Source: Agelas oroides | Taxonomy: Eukaryota > Porifera > Demospongiae > Agelasida > Agelasidae | NCBI GenBank assembly: GCA_949130485.1 | Contig: OX422183.1 | Location: 9,886,636 to 9,950,635 of the forward strand | DNA length: 64,000 bases | Direction of reading: 5' to 3' | Part shown: positions 22,080 to 33,713 of the stretch, piece after piece | How the letters are laid out: every line of letters starts with the position of its first letter | Numbering within the stretch: position 1 is the first letter of the stretch | Position numbers and translations under genes: made by a program | The notes under the pieces: model-generated | The model's input: only the letters and a program-made list of their open reading frames with translations | The model's database searches: none | What the model was told of the DNA's origin: nothing

Positions 22080-22930
22080 CCCACTGTGTACTAGACTCTT
22101 TGCATGCTAATCCCACTGTCCATCCTGTCCTCATGTATACCATGGGACAGAATAGTACAGCATGGTACGTCCCCAATGTACCCAAGCATCTAGCATGCAT
22201 AAACATGAATGGCAGAGATTCAGCTTATGATTTAGTGTCCATGTCTGTGTAGTCATACTAGCTGCCCTGACTGATAAATGGCTGCAATTTGTCTGCATGT
22301 GTGATCACATACTCTGGTGAGAACTAAGGTACTTACGCGTTATGAACTTTTGCCTAAACTTGCCTCATCACACTAATTTAACAGCAGACAGATACAAATC
22401 TTGCTACTATGGATGTTTTGTGTGCCATAACAAAATATTGCATCAGCAGTGTGCTGTTCGTTCAGGCTCACCCCACAACGATGGATCATCTTATTAGTAC
22501 GTGAGGACAGTGGAATTAGCACACTAGAGTCTGGTACGCTATGGGGCTTATCATGCTGTCCCTTCCGTCCCGTGTAACATGAGGATGGACTAGTCAGCAA
22601 GGGTTGACACGCTTGGAGCATACCATGGGACATACTATACTGTGCCAACCTGTCCCATGACAGTGGGATTAGCATGCTAGGAGCCTGATACCTTGCGGGA
22701 CGTACCATTCTGCACCAACCCGTCCCATGGTACATGAGGACAGGATGGACAGTGGGACTGGCATGCTAGAGCCTGGTACACCGTGGGATGTACCATACTC
22801 TACCATTAGTATGAGATGGAGTAAGAAGTCTGGTACATCGTGCCATGTACCACAGTGTACTCTATGGTACATGAAGGGAATCCCAAAATCCCATGGGACG
22901 GCTGTTAGCAATGCTGGACAACCCTCGAAG
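22080..22930. repeat. Degenerate palindromic repeat cluster (ATGGTACATGAGGACAGG type)
   Basis: The phrase GTCCCATGGTACATGAGGAC and its inverse, and CATGCTAGA..CTGGTAC with its inverse, recur many times in both orientations from 22080 to 22925. A further copy is at 110-235. Open frames here on both strands mirror one another and are not genes. Confidence 0.6.
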
Positions 22931-23175
22931 AGACAGAAAGCGCTCCCTTAAATTTAGGGAAATGCCAGAAGCCCAAGAACATGCACAACCTCAGGATGCT
23001 GAAGAGAGGAGACAAAAGAAGCCAAAGAAAATTAAGGTACACATTGTATGTTCTTAACTAAGAAGTTTGATTAGTAGCATTTACACGACGTTATTGGTCA
23101 TGATCTCCCTGTCCAAACCTTATAGGAAGCAGCAATCTGAACCAACTGGTGATGCAGAGGCAAAAGGAGTAAGTC
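22931..23175 (+). other. Possible short coding remnant, basic and glutamine-rich
   Basis: The frame reads RDRKRSLKFREMPEAQEHAQ, then PQDAEERRQKKPKKIK, followed by AAG/GTACAC (possible donor). About 85 bp later is TTATAG/GAAGCAGCAATCTG with GGA/GTAAGT after 48 bp. It might be the tail of the broken transposase or a fragment of another gene. The two pieces do not join in frame with the sites named, so the call is weak. Confidence 0.2.
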
Positions 23176-23639
23176 ACAGACTTAGCACAGACGACATACA
23201 AACCACCACTTCTACAATCCAATACCAGCAGATACAACCTGTATCAGTTTCCCTGAAACGAACACCAGACACCATGCAAACCATGCACTAAGCAAAACAT
23301 GTGAAATCAAACATGATATCCCTTTACTGAAAACTGTTAAACAATACCTCAGGGTCACTCTGTTCCACAATCATACCATTAAACAGTGCGAGGTATGTCT
23401 TCACTGAAGACTTCTGGGACCTTAGGTTACAATCTCCCTCTCCACCTTCCCCAAGACAACCATGAGGGCTGCAACTGGAGGCAGGAAAGCAGGCTCAGCT
23501 CTGACAAATGTGGCTGTCAAGTCCTACCCTGGTAGGAGCATTTTCTGGGTAAACCTTAAAACTAGTGTGTGATGGATGCGATGTATTCTAAACTGGGGAT
23601 CCTGGGTTGCGCAATCTTCTTCTCCACCCTCCCAAGACA

Positions 23640-24180
23640 ATCAAGAGGGCTCAAACTAGAGCATAGGTGGCAGAACTTGGGGGGCACTGGGGGCACGTGC
23701 CCCCACAAAATCTTACAGCAGCAGGTGCATTATTCCAGCGTTTGTGGTCGTCCATCAGTGAGGAGGTCACGTATGTGGCCTAGTCAGCTTCACTAAGCCC
23801 GCACCGGCCAGCAAGTGAACTCAAAATGAACGAGTGTCTGTGTCTTTAGTCCAGATTTGGACTGTGACAATATTGGCGAGGTGAGCGAGGACGAAAGAAA
23901 CGGAAGCCCCAGGAACAAGGCTGATACCTTGACCCAGTCAATGCCCCAAGTTATCAAGTGTGTATGAACTACGTATAGATGTTCTCATCAGAATAGTAGC
24001 TAGTTCTGGTCCAATAATTGTCTCAATGGTCTCAGAAGCAATCTTATATACAGCATCTAATTCTGAAAATTTTTCTTGGGGGGGGGGGGGGGGGGGGGGG
24101 CATGCCCCCAGACCCCCCTAGTTGCTGCCTGGTTGTAGTCATGTGCCTCCCCCCCCAATCTCAAGTGCCTTTGCCGTCTA
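23640..24180. mobile_element. G/C-tract element with a 23-G run
   Basis: GGGGGCACGTGCCCCCAC at about 23690 and GGGG(n)CATGCCCCCAGACC at 24078-24115 look like inverted ends of a small element. It contains a homopolymer of 23 Gs (24078-24100). Boundaries are approximate and there is no coding frame. Confidence 0.35.
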
Positions 24181-24866
24181 TGTAGACGCAGGAGTCCCTT
24201 GACTGATATGTGTTTTTACTGAAGAATTTTGAATGCTGTATTATTAATAATTGAAAATCTATTCCTTGTTCTACTGACGTGGTGTCAGGAAAGGTGACGG
24301 TGTATGCAGAAAAAGGCACTCAGTACTAACAGGAAGACCTTGCAGGACTCATAACATGTCCACATAGCTTGCACAGTTTCTTTTTCATTTGTGTGAATGT
24401 TTATTCAGTTAGTGTTGCGACGGACCAGAGTAGGTCTGCATTGTGAGCATGCGCTGGTTTAGGAACAAGACCAGTAATGGCCTAAGAGTGGGGCCATCAC
24501 ACTAATACTTTACAGGCGTGTGAGAACAGTCATACAGGAGAATAATAGCAGTGTGTAAGCCCTCATGGTCAACGGCAGTGATTTGCTTCAGGATCCGGGA
24601 ATAGATGCTCTTGTCTGAATATACATGCATCTGAAAATTCTTTGCACACAGACGGAAACATAATAATGTTCCACACCCACTGTTCCGAAGTTTCTTGAAC
24701 CAAAGTAGTGTGGCAGGGCATCTGGCATCTGAGTAGTCATATTCAATGGTTTATTCTATATGACCATGTGTTGTTTACTTTTTGACCATATGCGGTGCAT
24801 GTATGTATGCTGATACTCATTCGTGAAATTAGAGTGTGTGATGACATATGGCACGACGTACGATGA

Positions 24867-24867
<1 letters not shown>

Positions 24868-24899
<32 letters not shown>

Positions 24900-24905
24900 A
24901 AGAGA
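24868..24905. repeat. (AT)n(AG)n compound microsatellite
   Basis: ATATATATATAT runs directly into AGAGAGAGAGAGAG. A frame across it gives only low-complexity LSLSL / YIYI residues. Confidence 0.85.
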
Positions 24906-25140
24906 GAAAATGCAACATTTAAGTCACTAGTGTGTGGTTCACTCACGCTTACCCCAACTATATTCACACAACCTCTCCTATTATATTCTTGACAACTAAA
25001 CCTATTATTTTCATACCAATGCCCTACTATTTTCAAATTTCTTTCATAAACTGGCTTTGCAAGAAAGACTTTGCTATTCGACGATGGACAGTTATATATG
25101 CATGTATATCCTAACTAAACTAGGCGAATGTAGAACATTG

Positions 25141-25856
25141 TGGGCGAGCGTGAGCAAGCAATACATTGCTTCAACTTATATATCTAAGGCTTTTCAGTGA
25201 AGTATCAGATCACAGCACACAGGTGGCATGGCATGTAGCTGAACAGAGCTTGTTACTCTACAAAAGTGCTTAGAGAAGATGGTTGCAGAGACTAGCTTGT
25301 CGTTGGGTGGTACCATACAATGCAGCCCTTAGTGCAACCTAAGCATCTACTCTCAGTCTGGCTAACTGTATGCTAAGTCTAAACACAGCCTGGCTTGTCA
25401 TGCATAGTCCTTACTTGAGGCATCTTAGAAATAGCAAATGGGGTTCGCCGTCCATCAGCCATGAATCTAAAGAGAGTCTCTGCCGTTTTCTGCTTTCAGC
25501 CTCTCTACACAATTGTTTAATAGCCCTGGTATACATACATACAGTAGATACTCATGCTCCAGCTACCTATCCTGGATGTCACTGCAAACACAACTTCTAG
25601 GCTATCCTTTGTTCAATAAGTACGCACGCTTCAGCTGCATTTCGTACCTGCATGTCTTTCATAATCGAAGTCACCTTGGAGCTAACTGGCTCCCAAGTTG
25701 TACGAAAATCTTACTTAAGGTCCGCATGTGGCCCGCGGCTATCGCGTTAAATTACAGCGTCAAGAATATACGGAACGACGTACGACAGATAATAATAATA
25801 TTCGATGAAAAATCTCGATTCAACTCACTACTGTGGGGCTCGCTCACGCTCGCCCA
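25141..25856. mobile_element. Full-length 716-bp element with TGGGCGAGCGTGAGC ends
   Basis: The left end TGGGCGAGCGTGAGCAAGC pairs with GCTCGCTCACGCTCGCCCA at the right. Partial relatives are at 34174, 38349 and 41430-42250, and share interior text such as GGCTTTACCAGTGAAGTA and CTCATGCTCCAACTGCC. The related 5217-5785 and 36270-36803 elements have similar GGGCGAGCCTGAG ends. Open frames inside are short and recur only because the element recurs. Confidence 0.75.
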
Positions 25857-25874
25857 ATTACACACAGGACTTAC

Positions 25875-26130
25875 TGAAAAGTATGTTTCCTGTTGAGTTG
25901 GTTTCTCCAACATGATTTTTTGCAGTAAGTATGACCTTGTATCTGCGATGGGGTTTAAGAATGTCAGGTGTACATGTAGGAGTGCTTGCATTCAACTGAA
26001 TGAGTACCCTTCCATCTGAGTCAGGAGTTACTGGAATGTCATCAGAGCAATATCGAAGTTTGTTTTCAGCATCCACTGTTTCTGCATGAACTTGTAAACG
26101 GTCAGGCAACTCCCCAGGAGGAATATTTCC
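25875..26130 (-). CDS. FN3-like domain, second half (phase 0 to 1)
   Basis: The exon encodes GNIPPGELPDRLQVHAETVD, a cysteine pair (YCSDD ... TPTCTP) and the FN3-style closing strands ILKPHRRYKVILTAKNHVGE. In FN3 domains this is the conserved 'L-x-P-x-x-x-Y-x-V-x-x-x-A-x-N-x-x-G' segment. Acceptor is TTCACTAATAG, donor TTTTCA/GTAAGT. At 256 bases it runs from phase 0 to phase 1. It continues exon 27032-27111, which also ends in phase 0, so the two make one domain of about 112 residues. The junction with exon 18806 forms AGT. Confidence 0.75.
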
Positions 26131-27031
26131 CTATTAGTGAAAAACACACATACATAAATTAGCGGAAGTCACTTATCCAAACACGATGGAACCAAAAGGG
26201 GTACGGATAACTGGAATGATATTGTTAAGTTATGAGTACACTCCATTAGCTACGCAAAGCTCACTCCAGAGTGGGTGCTCATTCGAGTAAACTTTGACCC
26301 TATACAGGAAATTAGGCCAAAAGTAGGGCGTAGGCACTCTTTAGAGGGTGGGTGCTCTTTCACGAGACTATGGTAAAACATTTTCAGTAGTCCCATATTA
26401 AACTACTAATAGCAAAAACAACTGTGTTCTAGCCCCTTGGAAGTGGATACAAACCTGAACCTCCCATCTGACCTTGAATAAAATGTCAGCTACAACTCAC
26501 ACAACTGCTAATTCGTTCACACATGCTATTTTACAGCCAAAATTAGATCTATTTTCTTATAGATACACCCCATTTACTTCAAAATAGTGCATCTCTTTCT
26601 TTCACTACCTCTGAGAAGAGAAAAAACTGAAACAGTACGCTATCACGTATTCCATTTTAGATAGGGAGTGGTCATGGGCTGCAATTACAGGAAGTTTGCA
26701 TGCTGGCAATTGGACTATAAACAAAGTAAAACAATCTAGAAATATAATTTGCACTGAAGTGTTCAAAGGTGAGTTATTGTTAGTGCTTTGGCTTATAGAA
26801 CCCCCACTCCCTTCATTTGGTTGTATTACTTTACTTAGTTTGCCATGACACTCTTTCTAACCTTCTGCTTTGCTATTTGTTTTGTGCTTGTATCTGTTGT
26901 CACTTTTCTTTTACCCTGTATCTGTGTACCGGGAAGCACACCTGTTAGGCTTGCCTTTTATGCACCCATGCTACGTGCAAAAATGAATGCAATCCAATTT
27001 ACCCCGGTAATTTATTTCTTGAATCACTTAC
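26131..27031. other. Intron within the split FN3-like domain
   Basis: A small inverted repeat around GGGTGCTCATTCGAG / GGGTGCTCTTTCACGAG lies at about 26270-26365. Nothing else is recognised. Confidence 0.4.
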
Positions 27032-27111
27032 ACATGTAATTGTGAAGTTCACATTCAGTGGTGTAGCACTTCCACGTGTTTCCACCACATCTTCAGTGAT
27101 GCTTCTTGGTG
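27032..27111 (-). CDS. FN3-like domain, first half (phase 1 to 0)
   Basis: An 80-base exon encodes APRSITEDVVETRGSATPLN, then VNFTITC. The donor is ACATGT/GTAAGT in phase 0, matching the phase-0 acceptor of the next exon. The acceptor is CACACCAG, and the bases before it are a long (CA)n run with no pyrimidine tract. The upstream junction codon with exon 27873 is TCA. The small size and odd acceptor make it the least certain exon of the FN3 part, but frame and phase fit on both sides. Confidence 0.65.
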
Positions 27112-27113
27112 CT

Positions 27114-27234
<121 letters not shown>

Positions 27235-27872
27235 TATATGCACGTACATGCATATGTGCATGTGTTATATAAGTGTATGATATGATATGATACAAAATTA
27301 ACACAAGTGGCATTTGGAGATTTTAATTTTTCAGTTTGTGACTTCTGCAAAACAAAACTTCACCCATACACATGTAACTGCATGCGTGTATATGTTGATG
27401 TGGAGTTGGCAGAGCTGTGTGTCTCTAAAACACTAACACGTCCCTTGAATTCTGAGGGTGAGGCCTTTAGCACGTACCACTTAACCCTGTAATTGCTACT
27501 GATGCCTATCGGCATCATCCAAACTCAAATTTTGATGTCACTTAGCACAACGTACTAGGCAGACTAGGCACTGGGTAATGGGTAGAGTCCTGAGTATTGA
27601 GAAAGTTTGCTAATGAGTAGGGGTGGTTAGAGTCACAAATCTGCACAGAATGGTTGAAAGTATGTGTACCCCTGGGCCACATTTAAAGAACTAGATCTCA
27701 GCAGAAGTCATACATTCAAGCAGTCCATAATCTACCTAATTTTAAAGTGACTTGTAGAAAAAAAAATCTTTTGCAGTTAATCATTTAACTAAATCAGACT
27801 TGTGTAGGTATCTACTTTGATAGCTTGCAATTTTTCTTCTGTTTGCAATAATTTACCACATCAACAACTTAC

Positions 27873-28190
27873 ATCCAATGAAGTAACCAGTGACAGGATC
27901 ACTTGTTATTCCATCTCCAGCACTATTTATGGGAGTGACTCTAAACTCATATATCACTCTAGTGCTTGTGTTATTGTAATCAGCCATTGTGAAGTTGAAC
28001 TGTGTGACATTGATGTCATCATAGGTACTAAAATAATTGTTATCCACAGTAACGTCAACACGGTACCAGATGTCAGGATCAACTCCAGTTATGTCCAAAC
28101 TAAACGGAGCATCCCAAGTGAGGCGGATGACTTGACTCAGAGATTCATTCTTCCATTCACTTGCGAGGTTGCTAACACCATCAGGTAGGC
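27873..28190 (-). CDS. Fibronectin type III domain exon, phase 1-1
   Basis: The exon encodes one FN3 domain of about 106 residues. It starts LPDGVSNLASEWKNESLSQV, followed by IRLTWDAPFSLDITGVDPDI (the FN3 Trp and Pro of the B-C region), WYRVDVT, and the closing YEFRVTPINSAGDGITSDPV with the family's Tyr, Ala/Ser-Gly signature. Acceptor is TATCTTCTGTAG, donor TTGGAT/GTAAGT. It has many N-x-S/T sites and both introns are phase 1. It joins the Ig exon upstream through codon GGC. FN3 domains of this type act as spacers or ligand-binding modules in animal surface receptors. Confidence 0.88.
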
Positions 28191-29963
28191 CTACAGAAGA
28201 TACATACAGAAGATACATACAGATCAGCAGCAATTTTTCTCTAGCAACTAAATTTAGCAATATTTGTTTATATTTAACAACCCTAATTTCCAAGTATAAA
28301 AAGGGCCCAGAATTAGAGCTTAAGAAAACTACACGGAATCAAGACAGCTGTTCCTACCTGAATCTTATCAACTTTCCATACATGAATAGCAACATATCTT
28401 CAAAACCAGCATATGCAGTGCACAGTTAGCTTGATATATGAGGGTTTGCTGTAATTATCAAGAGTTAGTGTACAGATCCAAACTACTCACAATTAGACTA
28501 CACAAACAAAACTACCAAAACTCTGAAATACCTACGTACAAGACTTTATCTTTGGACTTTACAAAGTACAGGAGGTGTCTAAAGAATATCTTAAGTGCAT
28601 GAGTGCATTGCCTTGCCTTCTGTTCAATTAACACAGTTTTGCACAGTTACCACACATAGTTATGTGAACAGCCTTTAAACATACACACACTAACACTATC
28701 TGTCTCATATCTGTTAATGCTTTTAAACATATTTCTGCTTCATTTTAGGCTTCATTCATATAATTACCCCGCACGTGCATGTGCGAAGGGGTTAAGCAAT
28801 CCGTTTTGTCCGTCTGTCAGTCAGTCTGTCTGGTGAAAAATGTTGAAATCAGCACATTTACTAGGTTAAACAATTGCTGTATGTGGCAGTGACATGGCAA
28901 TCTAATGTATGTGTACTTGATCGAGACCAAAGCAGTTCCACTCCTCTGCATTTCCAGCTCTTTTCCACTTGGATGCGGTGGAGACGAGGCACATGCAGAC
29001 TCCAAGCACGTGTTCATGTTCACCAGCCTCCTCGTTCCCAGGATTGCAAAAAGTTGGGCGGGGGCCTGGGAACAAGGCTACGCATTCACTTGACTACATG
29101 TAGTCTCGTAGATGGCTGGGCACGCGACTACCATTTGACAGGTGAGTGAAATATGGCGTGTTATTAGTGTCAAAAAACCCAAACGCTCCTACCCGGGTTT
29201 GATGAGGTCGATCAGTTGCTTCATGAGGTGAGTCATTACTCTATGAAGTTGGTCAGCAAATATTCCGTCAGTGGGTGTGGGCATAAGAGTAGAAGTTCAG
29301 TTGGAAAGTATAAAATATTCCACTCCTACAACCAGCTTTAATATTATAGCATGTAATATGATGTACACTGCATATCACAAACGTTTAATCTGTGTAATAT
29401 GCAACAGTTATGGAGACGCATGGGTAACAAACAGTTCAGTTTGATGCCATTGAAATTGCGCAGGGTATGTCTTCTCTAAAGACCTCTAGTTATTAAAGTC
29501 ACAAAAAGTTTTCCGAATGAAAACAAGCACATGTAGGGATGGAACCCTCAAAAACCAGCCAAACAAGATGGGAACGACACCATAACACATTTACACCATC
29601 CCTACGTACATCTTGTGCCATTTTGCCATTTTGCCAACTATGTTTTGTGTTTGTTAGTTGTGTGCATAGCAGGGTTGTGGAAGGCAGTGGGAAGGGTAGT
29701 GCTGGGTGTGTAGTGCATGTTAATATACATGGAGAGTGTGTTACGTTGTGGGTGGCTGCAATGCAGTTGCTACTGAGCGTGGTATATAGTATAATGCAAA
29801 ACAGTTATGGAGACGCACGGGTAACAAACTACAAATTAATATTTCTGGTACCTCCAGTGCTTCTGCATGTACGCATGCATGTACATGTACATGATTAATA
29901 ACACTTTACAATTATAATTGCTCGTAGCAACAATTTTCAAGGGACAGCTGCACAAAGACCTAC

Positions 29964-30136
29964 CTTTGAGATGATTCTACCAATCTTTTGGATAAGGTCA
30001 GCCATTTGACTGCCTTTTGTGCATGAGATAGCAGTTCCATCTCCTGGTCACTCCAGCACAGCTGATGAGGCCTAGCATTGTTCGAAACAGGTGCTGTGCC
30101 ATGGGTGACTTTGCATAACATGTCACATGAAGTGAG
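29964..30136 (-). other. Possible unrelated exon, unrecognised
   Basis: Between TTCAGCTCTAG and CAAAG/GTAGGT the minus strand is open for 57 codons plus 2 bases: LTSCDMLCKVTHGTAPVSNN, PHQLCWSDQEMELLSHAQKA, VKWLTLSKRLVESSQ. The composition looks protein-like, and phase 0 to 2 does not fit the surrounding phase-1 gene. I do not recognise it. It may be a fragment of a transposon protein sitting in the intron. Confidence 0.3.
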
Positions 30137-30462
30137 CTAGAGCTGAACAACCACCAGTTTCTGTGCCCGCCTCCTTTAGTGTGGAAGTTTTTGAATGAAG
30201 CCACCATTGACTCGGTGCTACTAGCTGCAATAGATTTGAAGAAACTACTAATAGGCTGCTAATTGCTGTGTTGGAGGAATATGAAGACTCGGGCACAACA
30301 CAAAAGGAGGATGTTAAGAAGATCAGCCAAAATGCTACCATCAACTCTAAGTAAACATTGTATGTGCATTTTTGTTGTAAATGACAAGCAAAATATGAAA
30401 TGTAAATAAAAAAATTGAATATCAGTGGCTAGTGTTCTACATATGGTTCTAAGTCATATAAT

Positions 30463-30551
30463 GCACCTAGATACGAAGTACTTAATGGTTAAAACACTAG
30501 CTGTCAAGGACCAGATAGTGTTTTAACCATCAAGTACTTCGTATCTAGGTG
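30463..30551. repeat. Foldback hairpin, about 37-bp arms
   Basis: CACCTAGATACGAAGTACTT continues into AATGGTTAAAACACTA. It is mirrored by TAGTGTTTTAACCATC and AAGTACTTCGTATCTAGGTG with one or two mismatches. The loop is about 15 bp. Confidence 0.75.
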
Positions 30552-31800
30552 GGTTATACGACTAGCAACTGACTAGATTACAAAATGACTTCAGCTATGG
30601 TCTAAATGGAAGTAGAAGCCACTCCACTTGCAAACTACATGTGCTTAGTGTGGAAGTCCTCATATTATGACACACTTTCATTTACAGCAGCTCTAGCAAT
30701 ACATACCTTATAACACTTCTCCTGAAAACAAGCACATCTCCTTTCTATGTTTTGCGCTATACTATATTCCTGACTTTGGCTGTTGTTCATCTTTCACGGT
30801 AAGCTAGTTCTCTGAACACGTGCTCAGGTGAGCTTCGGAGGGGGGGGGGGGGGGGGCGTAGTTTCTATGAATAATGTCATTCTAGCAAAATGGCGTATAG
30901 CACTGAGAATTAACATCGGAGTGCTTGGAAATCACTGAATAATAATTCGAGTTCTACGATAGTGATAAGTAGTGAGTGCAATATCTGGTGATTTGCCCAT
31001 TTTAGCGACTCGCCAGTCTGGTACTTCAGCGATGCTCTCCAGCAAAGTTAACGGTCCTGTTGCTCATGGAAGCACTCGGTAATGCCTGATATAGCTCATA
31101 GAGGCCTTTGACTAATCTAACGTAGACATTTCGAGCGTGTCATTTGTGCACTTTTATTGTGGCCACCATCTTTTTTCGGGGTCATCCCTACATATGGCGT
31201 ACTACCGTACGCCATGATTACCACCAACTAGTACCTGCCTTATACATGGCTTCATATGCAATATCAAGTAAGCTTCACTTTGACTATGCTTATTGTTAGA
31301 AGCTGGATTGTGCATCTAACTCCAATCTCATGTTTACCCTAATCTAGCCAGGCTTCCACCCTATGTGTAGTTAGTGGGTTTGTCTTAGTCAAAGTTTGTG
31401 CCCTTGCTCATCACCTGGAAGTGTGTGCCTCTAGTGGATCTGCTTATGGGCAGGACAAAAAGGGCCTGCTACCTACACCCAATACTTTGCACTTGGGATG
31501 CAGTTATCACCTGCACTCCAGTCACCGTTTTCTTTCCACTTGGGGTGTGGTTATGCTCGAAAAAAAACACATGCAAAAACTTTGATATAGTTAACTTGAA
31601 CAGAGTATGGGCAATACCCTGGTATTGCTACATTGCAAATTTCAACCCTTTGGTTCAAAGATATGGACATTAAGGTAATACAGATATATATATATGCGTT
31701 TAAAAAAAAGTAGTTATGCCACAAATTTGCCAAAAAAAGTTGCCAACTTTCTAACACAGAATGTATTGCACTCAGAATTTCGTATACCAAAGTTTTATCC

Positions 31801-33288
31801 AATGGCCGACTTGCATAATGACGTCACGTACGAGGGCTAGGGTAAAACTTCAGCAGCTGGCCATAGAGAATGTATGGGGAATTCCAAACGTGTGTTGATA
31901 AGATCCATCAGTTTGCTTCGCGGAAAGAGCGATCGTCTCCATGCACTAATATTTGCTACCCAAAGAGTTGGTGTATTCATAAGTGAGTCCAATGGCCGTA
32001 TTGCGTGCAGTGCGCGGCGTTAATTGACTGGAAAGCTGCCGATGGTTCAGCTCATGATGTCTACCAATATGCTATTTCTGGAAAACGGCTAAGACCTCTG
32101 TCTTGAAACTATTTGTAAGCCACCTTTTAGTATATATTGTGTACAATATTTCTGTTTTGTGCAATGGGGAGGGTGGGAAGGCATGAATAAGTCAGATTTA
32201 CAGCTGAATTTAATTAGTTGCAGCTGCTGGGATGCTCTTGTACTTCATGTGGGTATGCAACTTTTTCTTGGAGAGAGTAACCAGAAAGTAGACTGTGTAG
32301 CCTCTTTCTCAGGCCCCCACCTGGCTTTCTGTTGCTTGCTGTATGGTGGTAAGGGACAGAAAGCTGGGTGGGGCGTGCATGGGAATGAGGCTACTGAGAC
32401 TGTGTGTAGCTGAAGGTTTGCAGCAGGGTATCACATGTAGCACTGTTCCCAGACCTTCTCCAAGTCAACGTTTTGATCATTTACAGCATGGAGAAGGCCT
32501 GGGAGAGTTTCACATGAATTTGTGACGGAGGCAAAAGGGTCAAGAGATCTCAAGGTCTTTCTGGTAGTTAGTGTCTGTTGTTGTTGTTGTTGTTCTGGGC
32601 AAAAGAACGCATGCATGGGTAAAACACATCACTATGAGTGATGTTCAATTTACACATTCCCCTCCATACGCTTTCACAGGACCATAAATTGATGCTCTCC
32701 TTAGATGCCAATGAAGGCGACCATGAACTGTGCAGTGTGCAGACCCAAGAGACAATCCTCGAAGAGCTGCTTCTGTCCAAGAAGGAGCACAACTGAACTT
32801 GCATGATCAGTGTTATACTGTTGTTCTGTACGTACTACCATTTTAGTCTTATTATATCTCCAAAATATGACATGGTAGCTGAACCATGGCTAAATCATGG
32901 AGGTGTGCATGTATGTGGGCGGGGCAGCGGGTTTTGCGCCTTCTACAGGATCTATTCAAGTGAAGTAAGTTATCTCTGACGCTGACTCTAACTTGAGGTA
33001 GCTGTGAGGGCAGTTGTAGCGATTGTAATTGAGACTCTTGAGCGTGTGTGTAGCTTTGCATGCTAGCCGAAACGTTGCGCAACGTCCGAAGTGCATAGGA
33101 ACTATTCGGAGGATAAAACATTCTGCTGTGGTCAATGCATGCGAAAAGAGCGGCAACAGCTACTATTGATCACAAGTTATAACGGTGTTTATCAGGTGGG
33201 ATACAAAATCCCCATACAATCTCTATGGCACGCCGTCGAAGTTTTACCCCAGCCCTCGTACGTGACGTCATTATGCAAGTCGGCCATT
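31801..33288. mobile_element. 1.5-kb element with about 100-bp inverted ends
   Basis: The left arm, AATGGCCGACTTGCATAATG then ACGTCACGTACGAGGGCT, is repeated inverted at 33188-33288 with a few differences. Similarity continues through TGTATGGGGA. The interior has no transposase. The right end lies 150 bp from the Ig exon at 33438. No target duplication is visible. Confidence 0.65.
32298..32393. mobile_element. TAGCCTC foldback
   Basis: Ends TAGCCTCTTTCTCAGGCCCC and GGGGCGTGCATGGGAATGAG-GCTA, inverted around CAGCTTTCTGT-like arms. Member of the family also at 48502, 54994, 60746 and 62953. Confidence 0.65.
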
Positions 33289-33437
33289 GCTGTAGTGCCA
33301 CATGGAGAATTTTTCCCCCAAAAGATTTTTCTGCTTTTTGCTGCAAAGTTACTGGGTACCTGTACAATACCCTCCTTCAGGACAGGGTCTGAGTACAGGA
33401 CTTGTATAAGCACATTATGTAATCTTTGTGAACATAC

Positions 33438-33713
33438 CTTGTACTCTTAGAACAGCTGGATCACTGGTTTCAACAAAAGGCGAATCACGAATGACAAGTT
33501 TACATGTCACACTCGTCATGTTGTACTTCTCTGTAGCTGGAACATGTAAGGAGAATATTGTTCCAAAACTGGTCGTCGTTAGATCTTGTGAGTCCAGCTC
33601 TGTCAATAGTGATCTATTAACCATCCAGTCAACAATGCCTGTAGTAGCACTGCAGTTGAAGGTAGCAGTAGACCCCAGAGTGGCATTGACTGATGTGGGG
33701 GTGCTGGTAAAAC
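33438..33713 (-). CDS. Ig-domain exon 2 of the surface-protein gene, phase 1-1
   Basis: The exon encodes a 92-residue Ig-like domain: FTSTPTSVNATLGSTATFNC (B-strand Cys), VDWMVN (core Trp), KYNMTSVTCKLVIRD (F-strand Cys), and the end SDPAVLRVQ. Acceptor is TCTAATCCAG, donor CAAG/GTATGT. The intron is phase 1 on both sides. It follows the signal-peptide exon (36066-36135) through codon AGT, placing the Ig domain at the mature N-terminus. It is the close relative of the exon at 3682-3963. Ig domains of this kind mediate adhesion or ligand recognition at the cell surface. Confidence 0.85.

Larger units (their letters stand above)
28191..33437. other. Large intron between the Ig and FN3 exons
   Basis: About 5.2 kb holding a foldback hairpin (30463-30551), the uninterrupted copy of repeat R (about 30610-31070), a 17-G run (30840-30856), a TAGCC foldback (32298-32393) and a 1.5-kb inverted-repeat element (31801-33288). 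One possible exon of another type is listed separately at 29964-30136. Confidence 0.5.

Noticed and set aside
22373-22911. Minus-strand frames with repeated VPGSS and YHGT segments
   Set aside because: They mirror the palindromic repeat cluster, and the same motifs read on the plus strand.
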